Positions 1-4,993 of a stretch of 7,191 nt of DNA are shown one piece after another (position 1 is the stretch's first letter; each line of letters begins with the position of its first letter). Under the pieces are notes generated by a model that was not told the DNA's origin, did not search any database, and saw only the letters and a list, made by a program, of their open reading frames with translations. This DNA comes from DATLZB01 sp035574175. Lineage in GTDB: Bacteria > Pseudomonadota > Alphaproteobacteria > Rhizobiales > Hyphomicrobiaceae. The stretch covers positions 1 through 7,191 of the forward strand of contig DATLZB010000189.1 in assembly GCA_035574175.1 (NCBI GenBank), read 5' to 3'. The translations under genes were made by a program, and so were the position numbers.

Positions 1-405
1 TTCGGCACCGTCACCGGCCGCAAGCGGCGCTGCGGCTGGTTCGACGCCTGCCTCGTCAGGCAGATGGTCAAGGTCGCCGGAATCGACGGCATTGCCCTCA
101 CCAAGCTCGATGTGCTCGACGGCCTGTCCGAGCTCAAGGTGTGCATCGGCTACCGCCTCGACGGGGAGCGCATCGAGCGGCTGCCTGCCGGCCACAATGC
201 CCAGGCGCGGGTGGAGCCCATCTACGAGACCTTCAGCGGCTGGAGCCAGTCGACGCGGGGCGCCCGCTCGTGGGCGGAATTGCCCGCGGAAGCCGTCAAG
301 TACGTGCGCCATATCGAGGAACTCATCGAGCGGCCAGTGACACTGTTGTCAACCTCGCCCGAGCGCGAGGACACCATCCTCATGAAGGACCCGTTCGAGG
401 ACTGA
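1..405 (+). CDS. purA: Adenylosuccinate synthetase, C-terminal part (5' end outside window)
   Basis: PurA joins IMP and aspartate using GTP to give adenylosuccinate, the first committed step from IMP to AMP, in the cytoplasm. The frame is open from base 1 and gives 134 residues ending in a TGA stop; the family is usually about 430 residues, so roughly the last third is present and the start lies upstream. Family landmarks seen: GTVTGRKRRCGWFDA at residues 2-16 (the arginine-rich substrate loop followed by GWFD), the nucleotide-binding stretch LTKLDVLDGL at about 33-42, VEPIYETFSGWSQST in the middle, and the typical end ILMKDPFED. From memory the segment aligns without gaps to the E. coli PurA C-terminus, so the gene appears intact at its 3' end. 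It converges with the GNAT gene, leaving only a few bases between the two stops. Confidence 0.97.
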   Translation, partial: FGTVTGRKRRCGWFDACLVRQMVKVAGIDGIALTKLDVLDGLSELKVCIGYRLDGERIERLPAGHNAQARVEPIYETFSGWSQSTRGARSWAELPAEAVKYVRHIEELIERPVTLLSTSPEREDTILMKDPFED

Positions 406-410
406 GAGCG

Positions 411-429
411 CACCGCTCAACGTGCGGTG
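411..429. terminator. Short hairpin at the purA/GNAT convergence (weak terminator candidate)
   Basis: CACCGC (411-416) pairs with GCGGTG (424-429) around a 7-base loop, directly after the purA stop and overlapping the last codons of the convergent gene. An alternative pairing CGCAC/GTGCG uses nearly the same bases. There is no T tract on either side, so it may only weakly block transcription from either direction. Confidence 0.2.
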
Positions 430-914
430 ATGATGCCGCGATAGGCGTCGAGCGCTCCTGGCACCAGCTCGGCGGCGAGCAGCCGGTCGGGATCGACTGG
501 GCCTGGCATCACGATCTGTCCCGGAGGAACGCGCGTGAACCCGAAGCGGCCGTAATAGGAAAGATCGCCCACCAGCAGCACGAGGCGAAGGCCGGCGCGG
601 CGCGCGCTTTCCATGCCATCGGCGACGATGCGCTTGCCGTAGCCCCGCCCGGCGACGCGCGGCTCGACGGCGAGCGGGCCGAGCAGCAAGGCGCCGCCCT
701 CGCCACCAATAGTGACCTCAGTGAAGCGTATAGCGGCGACAAGCTCGCCGCCGAGCACGGCCAACAGGCAGAAGCGGGAGATGGCAGGTGTACCCTCGCG
801 GATGCGATAGGCAGTGCGCACGAAACGCCCAGGTCCGAACACGCGCGCGTGGAGGGCGAGCACCGCGGGCAGATCGGAGCCTGTCACCCGACGGACGGTC
901 AGCTCAGACGACAT
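417..914 (-). CDS. GNAT family N-acetyltransferase, YhbS-like
   Basis: Predicted cytoplasmic acetyltransferase that moves an acetyl group from acetyl-CoA to an amine; the substrate is unknown. The 165-residue product has the GNAT fold in order: strand 1 LTVRRVTGSDLPAV (5-18), a central strand LLAVLGGELVAAIRF, then LGPLAVEP and the acetyl-CoA pyrophosphate loop R-V-A-G-R-G-Y-G-K (86-94), and GDLSYYGRFGF (116-126), which is characteristic of the YhbS/COG3153 group. I chose the ATG at 914, which has a GAG-containing Shine-Dalgarno-like stretch 7 bases upstream. A TTG two codons earlier (920) keeps the frame open and cannot be excluded. It lies 3' of the NUDIX gene on the same strand about 105 bases away, with a promoter-like motif between, so it may be transcribed alone as well as by read-through. 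Confidence 0.88.
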   Translation of the reverse strand: MSSELTVRRVTGSDLPAVLALHARVFGPGRFVRTAYRIREGTPAISRFCLLAVLGGELVAAIRFTEVTIGGEGGALLLGPLAVEPRVAGRGYGKRIVADGMESARRAGLRLVLLVGDLSYYGRFGFTRVPPGQIVMPGPVDPDRLLAAELVPGALDAYRGIITAR

Positions 915-976
915 CAGCAAGCTCTGGCACCATCTACCCGCTCGGCCGCCGTCTCAGCCATCCCGCTTCGGGTCGC

Positions 977-1006
977 GCTCTAGCACAGGGCGGGCGGAGC
1001 GGTCCA
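977..1006 (-). promoter_or_regulatory. Candidate promoter for the GNAT gene
   Basis: On the reverse strand TGTGCTAGAGC (987-977) contains an extended -10 (TGC followed by TAGAGC, hexamer at 982-977). TGGACC at 1006-1001 matches four of six -35 positions at an 18-base spacing. The implied transcript would begin about 50 bases before the ATG at 914. The call is supported by near-identical motifs before other genes here. Confidence 0.33.
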
Positions 1007-1019
1007 GCCGCGCGCTTCC

Positions 1020-1487
1020 TCACCACAGTTCTTCGCGTGCCGCCCCGTCGAGCACCTCCGCGAGGCGGCGGCGGACCGAAGAGGTGGTGCCCTCGGGAAG
1101 GTCGCTGCGGGGGAAGAAGCCGCGCTCTGCAATCTCGCGGCTGAGCGCTGCACCTGCCGCGAGCCGCCAGTGGCGGACCACAAAGAGGGCGACGTGATCC
1201 GACGGGAAGATGCGGAAGTTGGCGTAGATGCCGAACAGTTCGGGTGCCCCCTCGACAATGACGCCGGTCTCTTCGGCCAGCTCGCGCCGCAACGCGGCGA
1301 GGACCGTCTCGTTCTTCTCGACACCGCCCCCGGGGAAATGCCAGCCGGGGCTATAGGTGTGGCGGACGAGCAGGACGCGGCCTTCGCGGTCGAAGACGAG
1401 GCCCTGCGCCCCGACGGTGAGCGGGCGCGTCCAGCGCCAGTAACCCTGCATCATTCGACGCATGGCGCTTCGCCGCAACTCGCTCAT
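1020..1487 (-). CDS. NUDIX hydrolase
   Basis: Predicted cytoplasmic Mg2+-dependent hydrolase of nucleoside-diphosphate-linked compounds (nucleotide sugars, dinucleotides or damaged nucleotides); the specific substrate cannot be told. The 155-residue protein carries a complete Nudix box at residues 54-76, fitting Gx5Ex7REUxEExGU exactly: G54, E60, then R68-E69-L-A-E72-E73-T-G75-V76. The preceding GWHFPGGG (48-55) and the strand VLLVRHTY (38-45) are typical of small Nudix proteins. An aromatic, basic N-terminal stretch (MMQGYWRWTRP, 12-22) precedes the fold. The ATG at 1487 is supported by GGAG 4-5 bases upstream on the reverse strand. It is divergent from the metallophosphoesterase gene, sharing a 78-base control region. 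No key catalytic residue is missing. Confidence 0.94.
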   Translation of the reverse strand: MSELRRSAMRRMMQGYWRWTRPLTVGAQGLVFDREGRVLLVRHTYSPGWHFPGGGVEKNETVLAALRRELAEETGVIVEGAPELFGIYANFRIFPSDHVALFVVRHWRLAAGAALSREIAERGFFPRSDLPEGTTSSVRRRLAEVLDGAAREELW

Positions 1488-1516
1488 CTCAGCTCCGATC
1501 CAATTGGGTCGCCCGG

Positions 1517-1549
1517 TGTGCTATAGCACCCGCGCGTTCCGTTTCTCGA
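1517..1549. promoter_or_regulatory. Divergent promoter with a perfect palindromic extended -10
   Basis: GTGCTATAGCAC (1518-1529) is a perfect 12-bp palindrome in the 78-base gap between the divergent NUDIX and metallophosphoesterase genes. Each strand reads TGC-TATAGC, an extended -10 element. On the reverse strand TCGAGA (1549-1544) is an acceptable -35 at 18 bases and the start site would lie about 25 bases before the NUDIX ATG. No good -35 is seen for the forward direction; its transcript would begin about 30 bases before the ATG at 1566. The palindrome could also be a repressor site. Confidence 0.45.
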
Positions 1550-1565
1550 CCGCGCCGCGACAGCG

Positions 1566-2543
1566 ATGTCCTTCGTCCTCGCCCACTTTTCCGATCTACA
1601 TCTCGGTCCCGTCGAGGGGTTCGCGCTGCGCCACTGGAACGTCAAGCGCGGGCTCGGGTACGCCAACTGGGTGGGCCGGCGGCGGCGCGTACACCGGCCA
1701 CAGGTTGTGGCGAAACTGTTGGAGGATCTCGCCGGCCAGCACGTCGACCACATCGTGGTCACGGGGGACCTCGTCAACATCGGCCTGCCCAGCGAATACG
1801 AGAACGCATTGGCCTGGCTCAAATCGCTCGGACCACCTAATCGGGTGACAGTGGTTCCTGGCAACCACGACATCTACGTGCGCCTGAAAAGCGATCCGGG
1901 CGTCGCGCGCTGGCACGAGTACATGTCCGAGAGCCCGCAGCGCAACGGGGTGCGTGGCGGGCTCCTGTTCCCCTTCGTGCGGCGTCTCGGGGCGGTGGCA
2001 CTCGTGGGCTTGTGCTCCGCGGTCCCGACGCCGCCTTTCGTCGCCGCGGGCAGGGTCGGCGATGACCAGCTTTCGGCACTCGGGCCGCTGCTTGATGGCC
2101 TACGTCGGGACGGTCTGGTGAGGGTCATCCTCATCCATCATCCTCCGCTTCCCGATCAGGCCTCGCCGCGGCGCGGGCTCGCCGATGCGGGGGCGCTGGC
2201 GAGCGTTCTCGATCGTCACGGCGCCGAACTCATCCTGCATGGACACAATCACCTCGACATGCTGGCCGCCCGAACGTGGAGCGGAGGACATATCCCCGTG
2301 GTGGGCGTCGCCTCGGCCTCGGTGGCCCGACGACACAAGCGCGAGCCGCTCGGGCGCTACAACCTGGTCCGCATAGAGGGTGGCCGCGAGCCGGTCCGCA
2401 TCGAGCTCGTGGGCCGCGGCCTGCGAGAGCCGGGTGGGCCCGTGGTCGAGATCGAGCACCGGCTGCTGGCGCCCACGGTTGAGGAATCCTCACCTAAGCC
2501 ACGCGATAATCTCGGCAGCGCCCATGGCGGTTTCATGCGATAA
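1566..2543 (+). CDS. Calcineurin-like metallophosphoesterase
   Basis: Predicted two-metal phosphoesterase of the COG1409 (Icc-like) type; the substrate may be a cyclic nucleotide, phosphodiester or phosphomonoester and is not readable from sequence. The 325-residue protein has every metal-binding block in order: D10-L-H12, G67-D68 in VTGDLVN, G99-N-H-D102, H191-H-P-P in the middle, and H225-G-H-N-H229. No signal peptide or membrane segment is seen, so it is probably cytoplasmic. After the fold there is a beta-rich tail ending in a polar stretch of about 25 residues (from LLAPTVEESS). The start at 1566 sits just before the first strand (FVLAHFSDLH) but has no clear Shine-Dalgarno sequence, so initiation may be weak or leaderless-like. 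The stop is 8 bases before the MFS transporter start, suggesting an operon. Confidence 0.94.
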   Translation: MSFVLAHFSDLHLGPVEGFALRHWNVKRGLGYANWVGRRRRVHRPQVVAKLLEDLAGQHVDHIVVTGDLVNIGLPSEYENALAWLKSLGPPNRVTVVPGNHDIYVRLKSDPGVARWHEYMSESPQRNGVRGGLLFPFVRRLGAVALVGLCSAVPTPPFVAAGRVGDDQLSALGPLLDGLRRDGLVRVILIHHPPLPDQASPRRGLADAGALASVLDRHGAELILHGHNHLDMLAARTWSGGHIPVVGVASASVARRHKREPLGRYNLVRIEGGREPVRIELVGRGLREPGGPVVEIEHRLLAPTVEESSPKPRDNLGSAHGGFMR

Positions 2544-2551
2544 GCAGAACC

Positions 2552-3808
2552 ATGAACGACATCGGGCGGAACATTCCGGCGACGGCGGGAGCGAGGTCGG
2601 CTCAGGGTGCACTGCCGCTCTGGGTGATCGTGCTGGCGGGTGCCACCGTCGCCGGCATCGGCATGGGCCTCAGGCAAGTGATGGGCCTTTACCTGAAACC
2701 CGTCACGGAGAGCCTCGGGCTCGGACGCGAGGCGTTCGGCCTCGCCATGGCCATCGCCAACATCGTATGGGGTCTGGCCGCCCCGTTCACCGGGGCGGTG
2801 TCGGACAAGTACGGTACCGGCCGAGTGGTGGTGTTCGGGGCGTTGTGTACCGCGGCAGGTCTCTACCTCATGTACGCGGCAACGAGCGACATCCATCTGT
2901 TCGTCTCCGGCGTGTTCTTGGGCTTCGGCGTCGCCGGGGCCGGCGTCAATGCCATGGTCGGCGCAGTCGGCCGTGCGGCGCCGCCCGAGCAGCGGACCGC
3001 CGCCATTGCCGTTCTAGGCATGGGCAGCGGCATCGGCGTGTTCCTGGCGCTGCCCTACGCGCACCTTTTCATGGAGCTGTTCGGCTGGCAATCGAGCCTG
3101 CTGGTACTGGCGGCCACCGCCATGGCCATGCTGCCACTGGCCTATTTCGTTCGCGTGCCGAAGGACGCCGCTCCGCTCAGCAAGCCCCAGGGTTTACGCG
3201 AGGCGCTTGCCGAGGCGTTCGCGCATCCCAGCTTTTGGCTGCTCAACGCTGGATTCTTCGTGTGCGGCTTCCACGTGGTTTTCTACGGCGTCCACCTGCC
3301 CGCCTACGTCGCGGACCTCGGCCTGGGCGAGGGGGTCGCAGTAACGGCATTAACCGTGGTCGGTATCGGCAACCTGATCGGAACATACCTTGCCGGCCAG
3401 TCGGCCAGGATCATCGAAAAGCGTGTCGGCCTCAGTCTCATTTACCTTGGACGCGCCGCCGTCTTTGCAGGGTTCCTGTTCTTGCCCATCGACGGTGCCA
3501 CCATTATCTTACTCAGTGCCGTGCTCGGACTGCTGTGGCTTTCGACCGTGCCGTTGACCAGCGGCTTGGTGGCCACGTTTTTCGGACCGACGTGGATGAC
3601 GATGCTTTACGGCATCGTCTTTTTCTCCCATCAAGTCGGTTCGTTCCTCGGCGTGTGGATGGCCGGCGTGCTTTATGATGCGACCAAGTCGTACGATGCC
3701 ATGTGGTGGATTTCGGTAGCACTCGGTTTGTTCGCGGCGCTGGTGCATTGGCCGATTAAGGAGCGTCCCGTGGCGCGGCTGCAGTTTGAGGCGGTGGTCT
3801 CGCGGTAG
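2552..3808 (+). CDS. Major facilitator superfamily transporter, YcxA-like
   Basis: Predicted inner-membrane secondary transporter of 418 residues, the usual length for a 12-helix MFS protein. The first helix spans about residues 21-40 with R41 just after it. The loop 2-3 signature G81-A-V-S-D85-K-Y-G-T-G-R91 is MFS motif A. The stretch GFHVVFYGVHLPAYVADLGL, then LLWLSTVPLTSGLVATFFG, and HQVGSFLGVWMAGVLYDATK near the end resemble the YcxA-like / monocarboxylate-type branch as I remember it. The substrate is unknown; small organic anions are plausible for that branch but unproven. It follows the metallophosphoesterase by 8 bases, has no strong Shine-Dalgarno sequence of its own, and may depend on translational coupling. 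A 46-codon ORF follows 16 bases after its stop. Confidence 0.93.
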   Translation: MNDIGRNIPATAGARSAQGALPLWVIVLAGATVAGIGMGLRQVMGLYLKPVTESLGLGREAFGLAMAIANIVWGLAAPFTGAVSDKYGTGRVVVFGALCTAAGLYLMYAATSDIHLFVSGVFLGFGVAGAGVNAMVGAVGRAAPPEQRTAAIAVLGMGSGIGVFLALPYAHLFMELFGWQSSLLVLAATAMAMLPLAYFVRVPKDAAPLSKPQGLREALAEAFAHPSFWLLNAGFFVCGFHVVFYGVHLPAYVADLGLGEGVAVTALTVVGIGNLIGTYLAGQSARIIEKRVGLSLIYLGRAAVFAGFLFLPIDGATIILLSAVLGLLWLSTVPLTSGLVATFFGPTWMTMLYGIVFFSHQVGSFLGVWMAGVLYDATKSYDAMWWISVALGLFAALVHWPIKERPVARLQFEAVVSR

Positions 3809-3824
3809 GCGTCGGCGAGGAGCC

Positions 3825-3965
3825 ATGGTTTACACGGGGACGAAGTTGGCAGCAGGTGCGGCACTCGGCGCAGCGCTGGTCGGCGCCGTGTATCTCTATT
3901 CGGTGCGCGGCCAGGCGCTTCTGCTCGACCTTGCAGCAACGCTTGGCGCTTTCGTGTGTTTCTAG
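3825..3965 (+). CDS. Small hydrophobic membrane protein (46 aa), hypothetical
   Basis: I do not recognise this protein. An ATG 16 bases after the transporter stop opens 46 codons ending in TAG. The product begins MVYTGTKLAAGAALGAALV, giving one clear membrane segment rich in Gly and Ala (about residues 8-26), a short polar turn (SVRGQ) and a second hydrophobic stretch LLLDLAATLGAFVCF to the end. GAGGAG lies two bases before the ATG, close but strongly purine-rich. About two thirds of its third codon positions are G or C, in line with coding use here though lower than in the large genes. The tight position behind the MFS gene suggests co-transcription and perhaps a small accessory subunit, which is inference. 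It could also be a chance ORF. Confidence 0.5.
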   Translation: MVYTGTKLAAGAALGAALVGAVYLYSVRGQALLLDLAATLGAFVCF

Positions 3966-4012
3966 CTCCGCCGGCGTCGAGTTCCCCGCGAGACTGTCTG
4001 CTTTGGGACTAA

Positions 4013-4023
4013 GGCGCTATAGT
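4013..4023 (+). promoter_or_regulatory. Candidate -10 element for the 2TM gene
   Basis: GGCGCTATAGT contains TATAGT (4018-4023) and resembles the motif before other genes in the window. No convincing -35 is found at 16-18 bases. It lies about 112 bases before the ATG at 4136. A second option is TTGACG at 4028-4033 with the poor hexamer TTGCAT 17 bases on. Either would give the 2TM gene its own transcript. Confidence 0.3.
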
Positions 4024-4043
4024 GAGGTTGACGGACTGCGGTG

Positions 4044-4089
4044 GACCGGCTTGCATGCTTAGCCTTTGAACCGGCAAGCATTGCCGGTC
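4044..4089 (+). repeat. Mutually exclusive hairpins in the 2TM gene leader
   Basis: ACCGGCAA (4070-4077) and TTGCCGGT (4081-4088) form an 8-bp perfect stem with a 3-base loop. The same 3' arm, GCCGGTC (4083-4089), can instead pair with GACCGGC (4044-4050). The two folds exclude each other. No T tract follows, so a classical attenuator is not evident. Confidence 0.4.
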
Positions 4090-4135
4090 TTGACCGCATC
4101 AGCGACCGTACCGAAATGGAGAAAGGCCGACACTC

Positions 4136-4405
4136 ATGGATGAGCACCAGAAAGCGGTTCGCGCCCAAGAGCGGGTCTACGACATCACGGGCTTCTACAT
4201 CCATCTGGCGGTGTTCGTTATCGTCATCATCGGCTTGCTCGTCGTTAACATGGTGACCGACCCGAACGACTGGTGGGTTCAGTGGGTGTTCCTTGGATGG
4301 GGCATCGGCGTACTGGCCCACGGGCTTGCCGTCTTCGGCCGCCTGCCCAAGGCGTTCGTCGACTGGCAGCTGCGCAAGATCAAGGCGATCAAGGACAGCA
4401 TGTAA
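4136..4405 (+). CDS. 2TM domain-containing membrane protein
   Basis: Small integral membrane protein of 89 residues matching the 2TM domain family (PF13239), whose biochemical role is not established; in other proteins the domain can be joined to histidine kinases or stand alone. Seen: an N-terminal amphipathic segment with the family-like pattern A-x-x-R-V-Y-D-x-x-G-F-Y-I-H23, helix 1 at about 24-40 ending in N38, a loop with W46-W47, then GWGIGVLAHGLAVFG (54-68) as helix 2 with the conserved H62, and a basic C-terminal tail (QLRKIKAIK). The length is normal for a stand-alone member and nothing is missing. GAGAAAGG about 10 bases upstream supports the ATG at 4136. A 170-base gap separates it from the small membrane peptide, so it is probably a monocistronic gene. 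Confidence 0.9.
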   Translation: MDEHQKAVRAQERVYDITGFYIHLAVFVIVIIGLLVVNMVTDPNDWWVQWVFLGWGIGVLAHGLAVFGRLPKAFVDWQLRKIKAIKDSM

Positions 4406-4430
4406 GCCGCGCGCTGCAGCGGCGAGCGCT

Positions 4431-4454
4431 GTCGGGCAGAAGCATCCGCCCGGC
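4431..4454 (+). terminator. Candidate terminator hairpin after the 2TM gene
   Basis: GTCGGGC (4431-4437) pairs with GCCCGGC (4448-4454) with one G-U pair and a 10-base loop. A smaller GCGCT/AGCGC hairpin (4411-4415, 4425-4429) lies just before it. No T run follows, so termination here is tentative. Confidence 0.3.
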
Positions 4455-4513
4455 CGCGCTATGGCCAACCTGCATCAGCGGGACGAAAAGCAATCGGACC
4501 CTCCGCGCGCGCC

Positions 4514-4542
4514 TTGACGCAGGAGCGCGCTGCTGCTCCAAC
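4514..4542 (+). promoter_or_regulatory. Candidate promoter of the riboswitch-receptor transcript
   Basis: TTGACG (4514-4519) is a five-of-six -35 match. Seventeen bases on is TCCAAC (4537-4542), a poor -10. The predicted start near 4549-4551 falls exactly where the riboswitch P1 stem begins, which is the main reason for the call. Alphaproteobacterial -10 elements are often weakly conserved. Confidence 0.4.
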
Positions 4543-4550
4543 TTGGCCTC

Positions 4551-4750
4551 GTGTCGGTTCCCGCGCGCGGCCTCGTGCGCGGGTGAAAAGGGAACACGGA
4601 TCAGGGGTGTGCGGAGCACCCGTAAGCCGTGGCTGCCCCCGCAACTGTAGGCGGCAAGCTCTCGCCAGGAATGCCACTGACGGACTTTCGGTTCGATCGG
4701 GAAGGCGGGTCGAGAGCGCTGGAGCCGCGAGCCAGGAGACCTGCCGGCAC
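4551..4750 (+). promoter_or_regulatory. Cobalamin riboswitch aptamer
   Basis: RNA element that binds adenosylcobalamin or a related corrinoid and represses the downstream gene. P1 closes the element: GTGTCGG (4551-4557) with CCGGCAC (4744-4750), one G-U pair. P2 is TTCCC (4558-4562) with GGGAA (4590-4594), preceded by the conserved GGTGAAAA. P3 is CACGG (4595-4599) with CCGTG (4627-4631), capped by GGGTG/CACCC. The conserved core reads CTGCCCCCGCAACTGTA (4633-4649), then a GGCG/CGCC hairpin, GCCACTG (4673-4679), GGGAAGGCG (about 4699-4707), and the B12 box AGCCAGGAGACCTGCC (4730-4745). All these match the established family. It lies upstream of a BtuB-like receptor, the standard context, but 243 bases from its start codon, which is unusually far. 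Confidence 0.96.
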
Positions 4751-4765
4751 GCGTCGCCCATCCCT

Positions 4766-4921
4766 CGTGCGGGGCGCACGGCGGAGCGGGAAACCGCAGC
4801 GGCGACTGATGTGCAACCGGCAGGGAGCATCGTCAGGCATGCTGCGGACGGACTCGATCTCCTGAAAATCGGTGGATCGCCGGTGGCAGCCGGCCCGCCT
4901 CTGGCTGGGCCCGCAGCCGCC
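4766..4921 (+). promoter_or_regulatory. Structured expression platform downstream of the riboswitch
   Basis: Between aptamer and receptor gene several hairpins can form: CGTGCG/CGCACG (4766-4771, 4775-4780), GCGG/CCGC closed by a GAAA tetraloop (about 4787-4798), AGCAT/ATGCT (4826-4830, 4839-4843), and a long one pairing 4882-4896 with 4907-4921 (12 Watson-Crick pairs, one G-U, two mismatches). The last could stop or pause polymerase but has no U tract. No protein gene is supported here. Confidence 0.45.
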
Positions 4922-4945
4922 GCCAAGGTCCCTTCCGCATCGAGT

Positions 4946-4987
4946 ATGGCGCTATCGCTCCCCGCCCGTCAGCGTTGGTCGGGGTAA
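4946..4987 (+). other. Possible 13-codon leader ORF across the receptor's ribosome-binding site
   Basis: ATG at 4946 opens MALSLPARQRWSG and stops with TAA at 4985-4987, six bases before the receptor ATG and inside its Shine-Dalgarno region. A Shine-Dalgarno sequence for this ORF is weak. It may be chance, or translation of it could help open the RNA structure at the receptor start. Confidence 0.25.
4960..4984 (+). promoter_or_regulatory. Ribosome-binding site of the receptor gene, hidden in a hairpin
   Basis: CGGGG (4980-4984), which with the following TAAG forms the purine-rich site 9 bases before the ATG at 4994, can pair with CCCCG (4960-4964). Pairing would hide the site. This fits translational repression, the usual mode of cobalamin riboswitches in Gram-negative bacteria. 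Confidence 0.45.
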
Positions 4988-4993
4988 GTCGTC

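Noticed and set aside
141..983. Long forward open frame opposite the GNAT gene
   Set aside because: The product is low-complexity (Ala/Arg/His/Gly-rich) with no motif; it crosses the purA end and lies antisense to a clear acetyltransferase.
2479..2510. Internal promoter before the MFS gene (TTGAGG and GATAAT)
   Set aside because: The spacing is 20 bases, too long for a normal sigma-70-type promoter, and it lies within coding sequence.
2380..3678. 432-codon forward open frame overlapping the MFS gene in another frame
   Set aside because: The product is Arg/Gly/His-rich without domains, while the other frame encodes a clear 12-helix transporter; a high-GC shadow.
4882..4921. Strong hairpin as a classical Rho-independent terminator
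   Set aside because: No U tract follows, so it is listed only as part of the expression platform.
4945..4958. Second promoter just before the receptor gene (TATGGC / CTATCG)
   Set aside because: No acceptable -35 at the right distance, and a start here would bypass the riboswitch.
4514..4987. 157-codon forward open frame across the riboswitch
   Set aside because: It runs through the conserved aptamer, and its protein is Arg/Ala-rich without features. Only its last 13 codons are kept as a possible leader ORF.
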